Positions 37,601 through 49,668 of a stretch of 64,000 nucleotides of DNA are shown in pieces (the first letter of the stretch is position 1; the number at the start of each line of letters is the position of its first letter). Below the pieces are notes generated by a model. It saw only the letters and a list, made by a program, of their open reading frames with translations. It made no database searches and was not told the origin of the DNA. A program made the translations under genes and the position numbers. This DNA is from Datisca glomerata (taxonomy: Eukaryota > Streptophyta > Magnoliopsida > Cucurbitales > Datiscaceae), in the NCBI GenBank assembly GCA_003255025.1, contig QANY01004982.1, positions 372,591 through 436,590 of the forward strand, read 5' to 3'.

Positions 37601-38280
37601 CCAAAAATGAATTGTAGAGAACCAGAAATAGTGATTCAAGAGACAAAAGAGAGATTAAAAAAAGAGCATACACAGATCACTGAATGGTTATAATGTCTGG
37701 TTGTGGACGTGAGGATGTAGCTAAATTTCACAGTTTAAATCAGCATAAAAATGACAAAGAAAGCAACGTACATATGTACAATTAAGTTTAAAAGTATGAA
37801 AAATACCAACTACCTAGCTTTGTTGCTCATAATTATTCTCCACCATATCCATTCTTCAACCTAGAGGATTATCCAAAATCTCTGCATTAAGTGATAAGGA
37901 GCAAGAAACTGAAGTAATATAGCAAAAAATAGAAAGGTAAATAATTTGTGCAATATTTCATTTGCTAGAAGTGATAAGGAGCAAAAAAACTTACTTAAGG
38001 AGAAGGTAAGGATAGAAAGTCTAGCAATTCTTCCAGTTCGATAGCCATTGCTCGCTCTTCCTTATTCTTGGAGGCACCGAGCGAGTCATCAATTAGTCGC
38101 TCAAAATCAAATCCCTAGAATAATGAGAACTCAGATTCTATCATGAGTCTCTAAACCGGTCCAAATGTAACTAAAATTCATGGAATCCTGACCTAAATCA
38201 GCAAGGATCGTTTGCTCAGAACTCGAATCTGTCTCAATAATATATAAAACTCAAGAGGTTAAGAAAAATGTAAACAAACT
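34670..38280. mobile_element. CACTA-type element fragment CACTA-3 inside copia-3
   Basis: One terminus is clear: CACTACAAGAAATATGGTAT at 34670-34689. A subterminal CCGTGAAAAGTAATCCATAG (near 34712) is nearly identical to the same position of CACTA-1. The AGAGACAAAA/CAGAGAACCAG-rich part (37540-37680) also matches the style of 5700-5830. No second CACTA terminus was found before copia-3 sequence resumes at ~38280, and the copia integrase core is gone, so insertion was followed by a deletion covering both. A minus-strand frame at 38110-38010 (ERLIDDSLGASKNKEERAMA) is unidentified and may be captured host sequence. Confidence 0.7.
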
Positions 38281-38753
38281 CGCCTTACCCTCTACACATG
38301 ACTCACAAATACGTTTTGCTACTTTAAATAGTTCAGAATTATTTAAAACGTGCGTTCAGTCAATTTAAGCATATACAGTCCGTTTATAACTTTTGGATGA
38401 CAAATATTAAATTAATTCTTAGAAATAGTAAACTCATTATTAATCAAACAAATTTGGAATAATTGTTCTTGCAAAAATGAAAGAGAAATCAAATTTCTCA
38501 AAAATCAAGGAATATAATAAACATCGTTCAAAACTAAAATAATTATATCTAAAAGATAAACGGACTGTCCCTAATACTTTAGCTGACATGAGCGCACCAC
38601 TGTCAACTCTCAAAACGACTTCGCCATCAGCCAGCTCCCTTGATGAATCAAGCATCTGCAAAGAAGAACATACATGGTTGTGGCTCAAGGATGACAAATT
38701 ATATTCCACTAAATAAGTTTCAAGTATAAGTAAATCATATTTACCATTCTTTT
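38281..38753 (-). pseudogene. copia-3 protease and pre-integrase region
   Basis: Minus strand: NHVCSSLQMLDSSRELADGE (38680-38620), LRVDSGALMSAKVLGTVRLS, then degraded NVYYI and, at 38400-38285, NGLYMLKLTERT and RICESCVEG. This is the copia protease flap and gag-pre-integrase block. The DSGA protease active site itself falls in a damaged stretch near 38700. Confidence 0.75.
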
Positions 38754-39597
38754 TCAGCTTAGAGAGATACTTGTTACAGTTTCTCTTCCAATGACCTTCA
38801 ACCCCACAATGGAAACATTTTCCCTTGAGCTTGTTGTCGTTCTTGTTCTTCTTGGCTTTTGGAGATGTCTTGGCTTTCTTCCCTTCCGTGTTCTTACTTT
38901 TTCCCTCACTATTGATCTTCTTCCTCTTGTTACTTTTAACAACAGTTGAAGAAGGTTTTTAGTCGACAACATTTGCCTCGCCCTCTTCGGTCATTCAAAG
39001 GTTGAGTGACTCCAAAGTCTGTAGTTCACTTAACAATTATGTCATGTTGAATTATAACTTGTTTGTAACATAGCTGGTTGTGAACGCAGAAAAAGTTGGT
39101 GTGAGTGACAAAAATATAATGATAAATTGAGTCTGTTCATCAATGGTCACCCCTTATACTTCTGCCTCGTACATTATGTTGATCATGTTCAAAATACGTT
39201 CTCGCACAGATATACCCTTTCTCATCTTAGTCATCATATAACTACTCGTGGTCCCATGATGAATTTGATCAGACTGCTTCCTAAACATCGTCTGCGGTGA
39301 TTTCATAATCTCATAAGCAGTCTCCATGCTTTCATGCTTGGTTGTTAGAACATCATTCATGCTCAGAATCATGTAGCATTTCACCTTGTTGTTTGATATG
39401 ATCCAAGCATCATATTTGTCTCTAATATTTTTACGGGCATTAGCATGGGGCTCCTCAGGATATTCTTCAGTAAGAACGAACTTATGGTTCTTACAAATTA
39501 GCATTAAGTTCATATTTGATTTCCAACGTACAAAATTATCACCATTCAATTTCTTGAGAGGGAGTAAAGCAGTAACATGGTTGTTCATGGTAGACAT
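38754..39597 (-). pseudogene. copia-3 gag
   Basis: Minus strand, start codon at 39595-39597: MSTMNNHVTALLPLKKLNGD, NFVRWKSNMNLMLICKNHKFV, DKYDAWIISNNKVKCYMILS. The first 147 codons (to 39154) are open: a UBN2-type gag. A frameshifted second part ends in a basic Lys/Arg stretch (38930-38840) and a zinc knuckle CFHCGVEGHWKRNC near 38815-38770, followed by the LSKLKKNG linker. Confidence 0.88.
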
Positions 39598-41633
39598 AAT
39601 AATGATAATTGAAATTTAAAACATACAAGAATCAATATAATTGATAAATATCTAGAATTCATAAAACAAACGTGATGCATGATTGCAACATAATAAACAC
39701 ACAAAATTTAACATTTACTAATCATGATAAAAAAAACCCAATGAATAATGTGATACCTTAGGGTCAGTCAAATTAACCTCAAACTGTATATGAGACATTC
39801 TCATCCTTATTAATTAAAACTGAAAATATCTCATATTTTCAATTTTAACAATAACGTATCGCTTGTTTGGTTAAGTCATAATTATCCGTAAGAAAGCTTG
39901 ATTGTGACTTTGTGCGTGTCACTTATTATTTCAGATTCCATGACTTGATTTATAATATGCCACCTTCGGGTCAGTAAAACTAAAATACATCACTTTCTCA
40001 TATCTTCTTAAGAAGTCCAACGTTGGTATTGGTGCATCTCAAAACCTTCCTTAGGAAGATGAAAACAAAGTCATCTCGAGGCCCTCACTGTATTTCATGG
40101 TGTTGCACTAATAATGGAGACCGTAGGTTACATTGACATGTCAAAATTCTCCCTCTCACTATTTAAAGATTATGTTCTTCCATTTTAACTAATTAATTAA
40201 TTCCATTACTAGTTAAAATAATAACCCTATAAATATTTAATAACTAGTTATGAAAATCTCATTAGTCTAAGTTCATTTAACCTTTTAAAGCATCTAAGTC
40301 ACAATTATGTGAGCTTAGATTAACTAATTAAGTATCTTCATCAAACTAGTAAAACTCTTTTACTAAAGTCATTTATCCTAAATGTTACTATAGCTCTTAG
40401 TGTGGTGTCATTACCAACTTTTAACTAATTAAAACCTAGTAGTTTACATGTAATTGATTTCATAAAACAATACATATAAACATGTTAAGAAAATTCTAAT
40501 AAATCATGTTGCTATAGATGAGATGCATGATTAAATAAAACTGTGTAAAATTTTCATGCACGACATGTGATCGACTAATGAATGGACATGTTATCAAATA
40601 TAACAATTGAAATAATTAATTAACAATTAAACCAAATAATAATGAACTGAGTGACTATTGAACATTTCTAAATTACAACTCTCGAAATAAAAAAATAAAA
40701 TTACAAAGCGGACTTCAAGAATACATATTTCTCAAATATTTCCATCTCCTCTTGATATATTCATCTTCAAAATTTTCAAGTTTTGAACAAAATTCTATTT
40801 AATTAAGAAAAAAAATTTCTTATTTAAAATTAATTTTTATAATTATCATTTTAAAATAGTTGACTTTGATTAAATCAAATAAATACTTTATTTGATTTGA
40901 TCAAACTTAATAAAGATATTAATTTCTCATTTTTATAAAATTAAAAATTAAAAATTAATTTTAAAATTACATTAATTTTAAAATTCAAAATATAATTGAT
41001 ATATTAAAGGTTATCATCAAACATTATGCTAATAGAATTGGTTGGTATCGGGGCTTCTACGAAAGTTCCCGAAAAGTGAAAAGAGTTATCACCGACGACA
41101 AGACTCTCCTATTGCCACCCCATCATTGCCGACCACCATTACCACCGCCAGTCTCACTATCGGCAGCCGTCGGCCACCACTGCCACCGCCAATCCCACTG
41201 CGGGCAGCCGCCGGCCACCTTTGCCGAGACAATATTTTCCGACGTGAACAGTAAAATTTCCGTGAACAATAAATTTTGTCATGAACAGTAATTTTCATGG
41301 ACATTAAATTGCCGTCATGAACAGTGAAATTTGGTCGTGTACAGTAAATTCCGCCGTTCATCTCATACATTCTTTGTCTTCCTGAGTTCAGAATAATTAC
41401 AATAATATTCAAAATAAATTATAAAAAATTCCTACGTCTCAAAATGGCTTACACAAGATCTAAGAGAAAATTAAAAGATTAAATCTTAACCCAATAATCA
41501 CCATACGATTAACGATCCATTATTTTTTTTATACATTCAAAAAATAAAACCATTCATTCATGCATACATATCTCATATTATATGAACAATGCAAGAAAAC
41601 CCACACAACATTTAACATATAAATATATAAAAA
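39598..41633 (-). other. copia-3 5' leader, non-coding
   Basis: About 2 kb between primer site and gag. Frames here (for example around 41042-41291) come from a GC-rich CCACC/GCCGCC stretch at 41100-41225 and show no protein family. A short tandem repeat lies at 41235-41350. Two GGGTCAGTNAAA motifs recur near 39770 and 39965. Long leaders with low-complexity tracts are usual in large copia elements. Confidence 0.6.
41235..41350. repeat. Short tandem repeat, GTGAACAGTAAATT-type
   Basis: Six to seven imperfect copies of a 16-22-bp unit around GTGAACAGTAAATTT in the copia-3 leader. A related unit forms the array at 51088-51205. Confidence 0.7.
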
Positions 41634-41647
41634 CCGTTCTGATACCA
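41634..41647 (-). other. Primer-binding site of copia-3
   Basis: On the minus strand TGGTATCAGAACGG, two bases after the LTR end CCGACA. Complementary to initiator Met-tRNA except for late changes. This fixes the element orientation. Confidence 0.9.
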
Positions 41648-41649
41648 TT

Positions 41650-43876
41650 TGTCGGTCGTCGCGGTGCATGCACGGCGAAAGTGTGTGGCGTGTTAAAATT
41701 TAAATTTTTAATAAAAATTGAATCTTTTAATAAAACAAAATCGTGCAACACTACAATAAACAAAATTTTATTTATTGAAAATTCTTTTCAATCAGTCAAA
41801 TCATTAAATATTTATATATTAAATTAATAACATACAATGTTAGGAATCATATAACTCTTGTTGTTCTAAATCAAGCGCCCTCGTGAAACCGATCGATTCT
41901 TCATTCCCATGAAATCATTCCAACAACCAGTAGACTCCGAGATCCACACCAAGATCTTCACCAAGATCTTCCAAGTCAATCCTCAACATACTAGGATGTG
42001 TGTGGGCACGTAGAATATAACGAAGTCATTTTTTTGTCTATAAATGTACTCAACACATGAGATCTAAAAATTTAACTAAGAAAGACTTTTGTAAGATGAT
42101 TCTCTAAAAGAACTTGATGATGATTCTTTTAGAGATTTTATTAACTCTTAGTCGTAGAAAAACCACACATTGAGAATTGTGTTCCTCTCTCCACTCTTAA
42201 TTGATGAACTGATTCTGTGATTCAACTAATTGATTGAACATATTGAATTGATTTATTATCTTAGGCTATCAGAATAATATATGTATATTTTTTATAATGA
42301 CGTATCAAATATTTTGGGATAATTGAAATAATATTTAATTATAAAATTACCGTAGCAATGTGATCCACTGCTATTTTACTTAATTGCAGTGCCGCATGGC
42401 ACTGCAGTGTGCCGTGAAGTAACACAGTGTCAGGTGACCCTACAGTGTTGCACACCCAATACTGTAGTTCCATGTGGCACTATAGTAGTCCAAGTCAATC
42501 TCTGATACCCAATCAATATTTGACACGTTTCAATTACTGAGTATTAAATATTTATTTTAATCAAATTAAATATCTAGATATTTGTTAATTCTAAATTAAT
42601 ATATATGATTATCCCTATCAACTAAATTATCTGTTATTTCATAAAAAATAGATTTAGTAGATCCAAATTATTATATAATAATAATTTAATCATCTGATTT
42701 TATAAATTAAATATTTTATCTCACTTATCGATAGTTAAAAAAATTGATAATTATATAAATATATATAATTCAATTAATTAACTCTTAATTAATTAATCAC
42801 ACATAATTATCTCATAATTATATTCTTGAGAATAAAAATTCATTTACAAGTAAGTCATTTTCTCATGTCCTGAAATATTCACACCCTAGACTGCGTAGTA
42901 TAGAGGTAACTTGGAGACCATGAACCGATAATGTAAATAAGATTATTAATTAAACTCTTTAATTAAATAATCTTAATTATTAATTCTATTATTACTCTAC
43001 TATAAATAAAGAATTGCACTCTTAGAGAGTACAGATTGTATTTACAGAGTATTCTCATGTAGTCCACTGATATAATCATTTCACATAATTCTGTCCTCCA
43101 ATTATTGGTTTGTAAATTAGAACTGGTCAAAATTACCGTTTTACCCTTCTATTTACCTTTTTATCCTTAAGTACCATTAATCCACTAGTGAATGACTAAT
43201 TTATAATCTTATTATAAATCTAAGATCAATAACCATTCAGTTTTAGAATTAACACTTAAAGAACGAATATACGATCTGTTAGGAAAGCTTGCATTCTAAA
43301 TCTTGTTAAGATCATATTCCCAGCCATTTATATCACTAAATCTCCAAAATAAAAGTTACTAGTCCATTTTTTAAATAAACTTTAATGAGTGAATCAAAAT
43401 ATCTAGTAGACATGCATATGTGTTCATGACTACTAAAGATTCAGACTAATCTACATATGATTATCGAATTGATGTGTATTAAATCTTTATGATAAACGAA
43501 ACACTGATAACTATATTAATTCACATCGGTCCAGTCATATATAATCTCATTATATATAGCACATTCACTAAGATATCTATGCACATCAATGATCTGGATC
43601 TAGATGACATGCATTCATAATGCTTAGTGAATCTTACTAGCAACTATTCATTAAAAATTTCACACTTTAATATGTTGCTGATAATGTTATTCATTATCTA
43701 TGACCTTAATCATCTCATACTAATACAAGATCATGGTCTCATTATATGTAATTTTTAGATATTTCTATAAATTATTCAAAAATAATTTAAAAGAACAATT
43801 ATAAGAAAATTATAATCCTTATTAACTTTCATATCATAATGTCAATACATATACTCTGAGGACATAACCCCCAACA
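41650..43876 (-). repeat. 5' LTR of copia-3
   Basis: 2227 bp, bounded by TGTCGG (41650) and CCAACA (43876). Keeps the ~185 bp missing from the 3' copy, so it is nearer the original length. Confidence 0.9.
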
Positions 43877-44099
43877 CATAAAGACCATCAAAGGAGTCAC
43901 TGTAATCGATACGGCATGAAAAGTGGTTATAGTAACTGGAAAATGGCCCCTATTGGGAGATCAATAGTAATTAAAGCAGCACACTAGCCCGAGCGAACAA
44001 GGAGGCCGACAGTACGAGGCTGTCGAAGAGCTGGAAATAATGCTGTTGGGTGAAGGTAAAAATACAACTAAGATAGGTGCCACACTACCTGAAGAAGAG

Positions 44100-45130
44100 A
44101 AGTTAGAGATAACCGTCTTCTTAAGAACGTACAATATATTTTTACTTAATCCACCATGAATATGTCGGGGGTTAGTGAAAATCTAATATGCCATCGCCTG
44201 AATGTAAATCCGCAAGCCAAGCCCATGAAGCAAAAAAGATGAACATTCTCGCTAGAGAAAATAAAAGCGATTAAAGAAGAAGTAGTACGACTAACAAACA
44301 CTAGGTTCATCAGAGAGGTTATGTACTTAGAATAGCTATCAAATGTCATGTTGATAAAAAATAAAAATGGTAAATGGAGGGTCTGTGTGGACTTTACAGA
44401 CCTCAATAAAGCATGCCTCAATGACGACTACCACCTTCCTCGAATGCACCAGATGATTAATAATACCGCTGGGAACGAGCTCCTCTGCTTCATGGATGTA
44501 TTCTTTAGATATAACCAAGTAAAATGTACCCACCACATCAAGAGAAGATGTCTTTCATAACAAATCAAGGCATTTTCTGCTACAAGTTTATGCCATTCGG
44601 GCTAAAGAACGCTATGACAACCCATCAACGATTAGTTAACCGTGTATTCCAAAAATAGATAGGATGAACAATGGTGGTTTATGTGGAAGACATGTTAGTA
44701 AAGTCAATGAGCCAAGCAGACGGCCTTCTTAGAATTGCGCAAGCGTAACATGAAACTGAACCCAGAAAACTGCTCTTTCAGAGTCAAAGATGGAAAACTT
44801 CTGGGGCATATGGTCACTCAAAGGGGAATCGAGATCAACCCCGACCAAGTCAAAGTGAGAGTGGAAATGAAGGCTAGAAAACTCTGAATGACCTGCAAAG
44901 CCTCACGGGAAAGCTGGCACCAATCGATAGATTCTTAGCTAGGTCAACGGACAAATGCAAATTATTCTTCTCAAAACTGAATAAGGGATCAGCACAAACA
45001 TGGGACGAAGATTGTGAGGTGGCTTTTCTAGCAATCAAATAATATTTGGCTTCACCATCCCTTCTATCAAAACCAAAACCAAACGGGGAGCAATAGACAG
45101 AAAAATGCATATTTATTATGATTCCCTTTA
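44100..45130 (+). pseudogene. gypsy-2 reverse transcriptase and RNase H
   Basis: Continues gypsy-2 after copia-3. ICHRLNVNPQAKPMKQKR-type sequence lies near 44190. Then an open block at 44348-44560: MLIKNKNGKWRVCVDFTDLN, KACLNDDYHLPRMHQMI and NELLCFMDVFFRYNQVK, with motif A Asp in FMDVFF kept. Then FCYKFMPFGLKNAMTTHQRL (44575-44635). Motif C VYVEDMLVKS has Glu (44686-44688) instead of the first catalytic Asp of YVDD. The RT end LNPENCSFRVKDGKLLGHMV follows near 44760-44815. RNase H is faint to about 45130. Stops and shifts are frequent. Confidence 0.85.
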
Positions 45131-45549
45131 GTAGCTAACCAAATTACAGGAAGTTATGCGGCTAAAGATGTAATTTTGGCCAAGTACCTTCATTGAACAA
45201 AACAGCTACAAGGGCAAGTCGAAGAATATCAGATAACCCAAATTCCAAGGGGGAAAACTCTCATGTAGACACCTTGGTGACTCTAGGGTAATCAATTAAC
45301 ACCCATAAAAAAGAAGCATCCATGTCGAGTTCTTGTAAATCCTAAGCACAGTAGATCAAACAATCATCCTAAACAACGAATAAGCTAAACCAAGTTAGCT
45401 GAACCCATTAGTACGATATCTACGAGAGGGTGAACTGCCATAAAAATAAGTTGGTAGCTTGGAAGCTACGCCACAAGCAACCAGATATTCACTCATGAAT
45501 GGTAAACTCTATAGAAGATCCTTCTTAGGTCTGTATTTTAAATGGCTCA

Positions 45550-46615
45550 ATCCAACATAAGCAAAATATATACTGGAAGAAATTATGAAGGAATTTGCGG
45601 AAGCCACACTAGGGGAAGGACCCGACCACATAAAATGTTAAATGAAGGTTACTATTGGCCCATGATATAGAATGAAGCAAATGAGTATGTAAGGAAATGC
45701 GATATGTACCAAACTTTCCCCTCATTTTTCAGATGGTGCCTGAAACCCTTGAAACCCTCGTTAGTCCATGGCCATTTACGTAGTAAGGACTGGACATAGT
45801 CAGGCCTTTGCCAATGGCCCCAGCCCAAAAGAAATTCTTGATAGTGTCCACAGATTACTTCACTAAATGGATAGAGCTAGAAGAGTTAGTAAGAATCCAC
45901 AAAGAATAAGTAAAGAATTTCCTGTGGAGATAAATAATTTGTAGATACCGGATACCAAAAATTATATTATCGGACAATGGGCTGCTGTTCAGCGGGAAAA
46001 CCATTAGGAACTTCTATAAAGGGTTACAGATAAAAGCTCTATACTCTACTCCGTATTACCCACAAGGGAACGGGCAAGCCGAGAGGTCAAATAGAACCAT
46101 ACTTAAAGGGTTGAAGAAAATGCTTAAGGCAACAAATGGAAAATGGGTTGAAAAACTGTCATCAGTATTGTGGTCTTACCGCACAACCCCGTAGGAATGC
46201 ACTGGGCAAACCTCATTCACATTGGCATTTAGATTCAGAGCAATCATTCATGTGGAAATAGGTTATTTGACTATAACATGAAATATCTGTCAGAAGGAAA
46301 ATTCTAAGATCATGGAAAAACAGCTAGATCTATTAGAAGAAAATAGAGAAATGGCCATCATCTAACTGGAAAGTTATAATCAACGAATGATGTCCTATTT
46401 TACAAAACGAGTAAGGTCAATGAGCTTTCAGCTTGGCGACTTGGTCCTAAAGTAGATCATGTAGATTAACAGAGGGAAGATGGGTCCAAAGCTGGGAAGG
46501 ATCATATGTCATCAAGTCAACATGAGGAAGGGGTTCGTATTGGTTGACCACTAGTGAATGGACAGACCTTTTAAAGCCATGGAACGATACTCATTTCAAA
46601 AAATATTATGTGTGA
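45550..46615 (+). pseudogene. gypsy-2 integrase
   Basis: The zinc-finger region is degraded at 45560-45720 (GPDHIKC, ending near RKCDMYQ). Core: LDIVRPLPMA with the first Asp (near 45795), KKFLIVSTDYFTKWIELEEL (45830-45890), IPKIILSDNGLLFSGKTIRN with the second Asp (45950-46010), and YYPQGNGQAERSNRTILKGL with the catalytic Glu (46055-46115). KWVEKLSSVLWSYRTTP follows, then a stop. The reading ends at the family-typical LLKPWNDTHFKKYYV-stop (TGA 46613-46615). All three D-D-E acids survive, but stops and shifts break the frame. Confidence 0.88.
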
Positions 46616-46737
46616 AATTTAAGCTTTCTTTTGTTATTTAATAAAGTATCTAATAAGAGGGAGAGAACGAAAAGTTGAATCTAATAAGTGGAAGAGCATA
46701 AAAGCCCAAATCCAATCAGGAGGAAAGCAAAAAAGCC

Positions 46738-47336
46738 TTAGTGTGTCAAGCGCCCACTAAAAGTAAAATTCTAAAAATATGCTTAACTGTGCCAAGCGGC
46801 TGCTTAAAAAAATTTCAGAAAATGCCTAAATGTGCAAACAGCCCCGTAAGGAAAAAAGTCAAGAAAAACTGCTTAAGTATGCCCAATGGTCACTTCAGGC
46901 AAAATATCAAGAAAAAGGTCTAAATGTGTCAAGTGGTCGCTAAAGGAAAAATTCAAGAAAAAGACCTAAGTGTATCAAGCGTCTGCTTAAAATGAAATTC
47001 AAGAAAAATACTGAAGTGTGCCAAGCGACCGCTTAAGGTAAAATTCAAGAAAAATACCTAAGTGTGCCAGGAGGCCGCTTAAGGCAAAATTTAAGAAAAA
47101 TACTTAAGTGTCCCAAGTGACCGCTTAAGGAGAAATTCAAGAAAAATATCTAAGTGTGCCACGTCACCGCTTAAGTCAAAATTCAATAAAAATGCCTAAA
47201 TGTCTCAAGCAGCCACTTAAGACAAAATTCAAGAAAAATGCCTAAATGCCCCAAGCGGCCGCTTAACGTAAAATTGAAGAAAACTACCCAAGTGTGTCAA
47301 GCAGCCGCTTAAAGCAAAATTCATAAAAAAATGCCT
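46738..47336 (+). repeat. Tandem array, ~46-bp unit, 3' untranslated region of gypsy-2
   Basis: About 13 imperfect copies of a unit reading roughly AAGTGTGCCAAGCGGCCGCT then TAAGGCAAAATTCAAGAAAAATGCCT. It starts ~120 bp after the integrase stop. Tandem arrays between integrase and 3' LTR are known in Tat-lineage gypsy elements. Confidence 0.9.
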
Positions 47337-47529
47337 AATTAAATTAAACAATCACTTAGTTGTAGAAAAAAACTCACTAAGAGAAACATATGGCCATTGG
47401 AGGCATAATAAGAACTGCGCAAGTAAGAACTGATATTTAAAAAGGAAAGATGAAGTATTTCATTAATGAAAATAGGAGTATAAAGGAAAGAAAAAGGTAA
47501 AACAACGACATAATTGAAGAAAAAGGAAG

Positions 47530-49390
47530 AAGGTGAATAGCACAACGTGCTCTATCGTCGGGTCATAAGGCCTTCGCGTCTCCTCGACCACGACCTCCAT
47601 GGTGACTGCCTCAGCAACCTCTGACACATGAGAATTTTCCTCAATAAGAGGAGGGACTACCTCAGTCAACACATATTGTGAAGGGATCCAGGCAACACCA
47701 TCGAGATATCCAATGGTGTAAGCCTCATTCTCTAGCAGCCTGAACTATGCAGCGTACAGCTCATAGGCCTCCTCTTCCTCAAAGCTTCTACCGTTGAAGC
47801 CATCGTCCTTTCGGAAACCTCTTGAATGGCCTCTTTGGTGCATAAATCATCTTCCGCTCGCACCCCAACGACCTTAAGCCTGGAAATTTCAGCTTGGCTC
47901 TTCACCTCGCCGAGCTCCAGGTCATTCGCGACCAGTTGACGCTTCAGATCTGGCATTTCTTGCTCGTGCCTGACCATCTCACCACCAATATTGTTAAACT
48001 TGACGGCAAGAGCGTTGTGGTAGAGAACAGTCTAAAAGAAAAAAAATACGCATCAGTAATAGAATAAATAAACAGATCACAAAAGCAAGAACATAAGCGG
48101 ATACTTGAAGAAGGTTGTGATTGACTTCTTTCAAAAGAGCCTCAACTATCTCCTCCCCAAGATGATTAAAATTACCTGAGCATTAGAGGTGGTTCATGAT
48201 TATATGAGAAGTCTCATGATCAATCATGAGATTAGTGTCAAAGGGAATCATCAGGTTAGAACCCAGAGGAAAAAAAGGGACCATAACTGGGTGGCCTCAG
48301 AGGGACCTAGCCCGAAGTTAGGAGAATACGACCTCATTGGAACAAAGGGGACAGGAAGCTCTGATTAGAAAGAAGGATGGATAGCCGGAGTGGAAAAAGG
48401 GGAAGAAAGTTGAGGAATAATAGAGGAAGGCGAATTAGAAGTTTCCCCTAAAGAACCTAAAGGAAGAGGCTCAAAGAGACTCGAGCGGACATTCTACAAA
48501 GAAGAGTGCTGGAGGGAGAGCTGAATAGGCTTAATTCTATAGCAAGATTTAATTAAGCAAAGATAGGTAGAAGAAGAAGCACTAGGGGAAGCGGGTTAAG
48601 GAAACTAAAATGGTATGATGGTGGAAAGAGGAAAAGGTTATAAAGGAAGAGTGAGGAACGAAACTTCACGCTCGGGATCAAGCAACCACTGCCAATCTCG
48701 GTTGGCAACCACGTAAGCAGTGACGATTTTGGCCCTATCATCGAGAGTCTCAAATGGATGAGAGTTCTTCCTCTTGTCTGTAAGAAAGCAAAGAAAATTT
48801 AGTTGAATAAAAATGAATCTAAAGAATTACATGAAATTAAGGAATGCAGACAAGGTCACTCACCAAATTATCTCCATTCAGTAGGGATATGGAAATGACC
48901 CCCTCCTCTCCAGTCCCCACTAACCTATAATGCCTCAGCATTCTATCATTTGTCACACTTTGGTAAGTCCAAAACGAGTGGACCACCAGCCAAGCCACTC
49001 CTCGGAGAAGCAAAACAGTTGCCATTCTTCTCCCTAATTGAGTAAAGAAGGTGAAACTCATTGAGACCTAAATCTAAACTGTATAATTTATTTAGAGACT
49101 CAAAACATAGAAGTATCTTATATGTTTTGGAGGTGAACTGTGCAGGGAAGACGTCATGGTAATGGAAAAACTCTTGAAATAAAGAAGAAATTGGGAACCT
49201 AAAACCTAAGGTAATGTACACAGTCCTAAAACTTAGAACATCGTGATGCATGGAAGGACTGGCAAGGTCACCGTTAAAATAAGAATAGGAGACCTCGTCA
49301 GAGAAAGCCCTGCGGTACCGGGAAACAAACCAATTGAACTTGTCTCTATTCCTAATTCGGGGGACAAAATGAGAAAAGAAAGGATCCATC
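47530..49390 (-). pseudogene. Antisense reading frame of gypsy-2 (Tat-type)
   Basis: On the strand opposite to gag-pol. The best part is 49389-48946 (147 codons open): [73 protein letters not shown], and in the next frame SGDWRGGGHFHIPTEW near 48925-48880. This matches the style of proteins from the antisense frames of Tat-lineage elements, with an AQLxPNxxR-like block (here AQFTSKTYK). A coiled coil follows at 47977-47735 (KRQLVANDLELGEVKSQAEI) and an acidic end near 47670-47540. The middle is frameshifted. The function of these frames is not known. Its upstream end is cut by the rpl22 insertion. Confidence 0.6.
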
Positions 49391-49394
49391 GATA

Positions 49395-49668
49395 TACAGG
49401 AGTATACGCTTTAGGTCAAGATATATGTATGTCCGCTCACAAAGCGCGAAGAGTAATTGATCAGATTCGTGGACGTTCCTATGAAGAAACACTTATGATA
49501 CTAGAACTCATGCCTTATCGAGCATGTTATCCTATTTTTAAATTGGTTTATTCTGTAGCAGCAAATGCTAATCACAATATGGGTTTCAACGAAGCAAGTT
49601 TAGTCATTAGTAAAGTGGAAGTCAACCAAAGTACTACGGTGAAAAAATTGAAACCTGGAGCTAACAGA
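49395..49668 (+). pseudogene. rpl22: Chloroplast rpl22 fragment in nuclear DNA
   Basis: About 90 codons of plastid ribosomal protein L22: [60 protein letters not shown] and [18 protein letters not shown]. Plastid L22 has the same residues with few changes, and codon use (AT-rich third bases) is plastid-like. The native N-terminus and the usual RAR-GRS...KRPTCHI C-terminus are missing; homology stops at KLKP. The frame is open from an ATG at 49369 to TAA at 49737 (122 aa). The first residues derive from the reverse of the gypsy-2 antisense frame and the last ~27 ([13 protein letters not shown]...) from unrelated DNA. No transit peptide precedes it. It looks like a plastid DNA insertion rather than a working transferred gene. 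Confidence 0.88.

Larger units (their letters stand above)
30354..43876 (-). mobile_element. Ty1/copia element copia-3 with ~2-kb LTRs, nested in gypsy-2
   Basis: Minus-strand element, 13.5 kb with its own insertion. The 5' LTR is 43876-41650, the primer site 41647-41634, the leader 41633-39600, gag 39597-38754, protease 38709-38440. Then comes a foreign CACTA piece (38280-34670), followed by the integrase end, RT and part of RNase H (34669-32776), a hairpin minisatellite (32775-32396) and the 3' LTR (32399-30354). LTR ends are TGTTGG/TGTCGG and CCAATA/CCAACA. Flanks read GTAAAT and CATAAA, an imperfect target duplication. It splits gypsy-2 between protease and RT. Confidence 0.88.

Noticed and set aside
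41042..41291. Pro/Thr/His-rich frames
   Set aside because: Overlapping frames in all phases over a GCC/ACC-rich low-complexity tract in the copia-3 leader; no family motif.
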